Of a DNA stretch of 22,416 nucleotides, positions 22,142-22,416 are shown in pieces. Numbering within the stretch: position 1 is the stretch's first letter; each line of letters starts with the position of its first letter. Both the position numbers and the translations under genes were made by a program. This DNA is from DATJSJ01 sp035504175 (GTDB lineage Bacteria > Pseudomonadota > Alphaproteobacteria > Acetobacterales > Acetobacteraceae). The stretch lies in contig DATJSJ010000269.1 of NCBI GenBank assembly GCA_035504175.1, positions 1 to 22,416 on the forward strand, given 5' to 3'. The notes beneath the pieces are model-generated. The model saw only the letters and a list, made by a program, of their open reading frames with translations. It searched no databases and was not told where the DNA came from.

Positions 22142-22416
22142 TCGACCCGCCGTCGTCCCGAATGTGAGGCGCCGCCGCCGGCTTCGATGTCGGCCGCCGC
22201 CGGATGACCGGCCCGGCCGGCATGACCGCCGCGGTCGAGTGGCCAGATCCGTTCGATGATCGCGAACATGAAGGCGGTGGTCAGGCCGAACAGCATCAGC
22301 CCGTCCAGCGCCTCGATCGTGCCGAGCAATTGCCAGTCGCGCGCGAGATAGATCGCGGCATGGCCATACGTGGTCACCGCGCCCAGCGAATAGAGCATCG
22401 CGTCCCGGCCGGTCGG
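22117..22416 (-). CDS. Ion-channel-like membrane protein, C-terminal part (cut by window edge)
   Basis: The visible 99 codons enter from the right edge reading TGRDAMLYSLGAVTTYGHA, then a hydrophobic helix (LDGLMLFGLTTAFMFAIIE) and a tail. The SLGAVTTYG stretch followed by a membrane helix resembles the pore loop and second helix of small two-helix potassium-channel-like proteins, a family I recognise from memory. After RIWPL the tail (about 40 residues) is low-complexity, rich in Gly, Ala, Arg and His. The ATG at 22398 is internal; the frame stays open to the edge. Its TAG lies inside the 3' end of the Gly-rich gene on the other strand, so the genes converge with a 25-nt overlap. Confidence 0.75.
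   Translation of the reverse strand, partial: PTGRDAMLYSLGAVTTYGHAAIYLARDWQLLGTIEALDGLMLFGLTTAFMFAIIERIWPLDRGGHAGRAGHPAAADIEAGGGASHSGRRRVDQGAGVTR

Overview
The window reads as chromosomal DNA of a GC-rich alphaproteobacterium. Gene content and the A/T-rich hairpin element near the left end suggest Acetobacteraceae or a relative; this is a judgement from memory, not a computed assignment. The left edge holds the last codons of a transposase, separated by a probable two-way terminator from a leftward gene cluster.

Region 1 (251-5159, minus strand): a group II PLP decarboxylase, a 4-hydroxyphenylacetate-3-hydroxylase (HpaB)-type flavin monooxygenase, a flavin reductase that continues in frame into a RidA-type domain, and a DUF1028 protein. 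The last three genes are 4 nt apart. The set resembles an uncharacterised oxidative route for an aromatic amino acid or amine: decarboxylation, FADH2-dependent hydroxylation with its own reductase, then handling of an amino/imino intermediate. The substrate cannot be read from the sequence.

Region 2 (5393-13835, plus strand): a complete kdp high-affinity potassium uptake system, kdpF-A-B-C-D-E. It is preceded by a KdpE-box-like direct repeat and a 27-codon membrane mini-gene whose stop overlaps the kdpF start. A 280-bp segment flanked by 11-bp direct repeats and carrying a 27-bp inverted repeat sits between kdpC and kdpD. Removing it would restore a 9-nt spacing, so it looks like a small inserted element.

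Region 3 (13876-17491, plus strand): a promoter-like sequence, an 89-aa three-helix membrane protein, then a pair of uncharacterised genes. One encodes an internally duplicated beta-rich protein. The other, 1 nt downstream, encodes an 803-aa protein with an Asp-box beta-propeller, three ASPM/SPD-2/Hydin-like Ig modules and a tail with 10 Cys in 29 residues. This pair is the least explained protein content in the window.

Region 4 (17552-22416): a leftward FMN-dependent alpha-hydroxy-acid oxidase, about 1.05 kb without a convincing gene, then rightward genes for an OmpA-family lipoprotein, a DUF2092 periplasmic protein and a secreted Gly-rich protein with five 18-residue repeats. The last overlaps tail-to-tail with a partial ion-channel-like gene entering from the right edge. 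No rRNA, tRNA or CRISPR array was seen.
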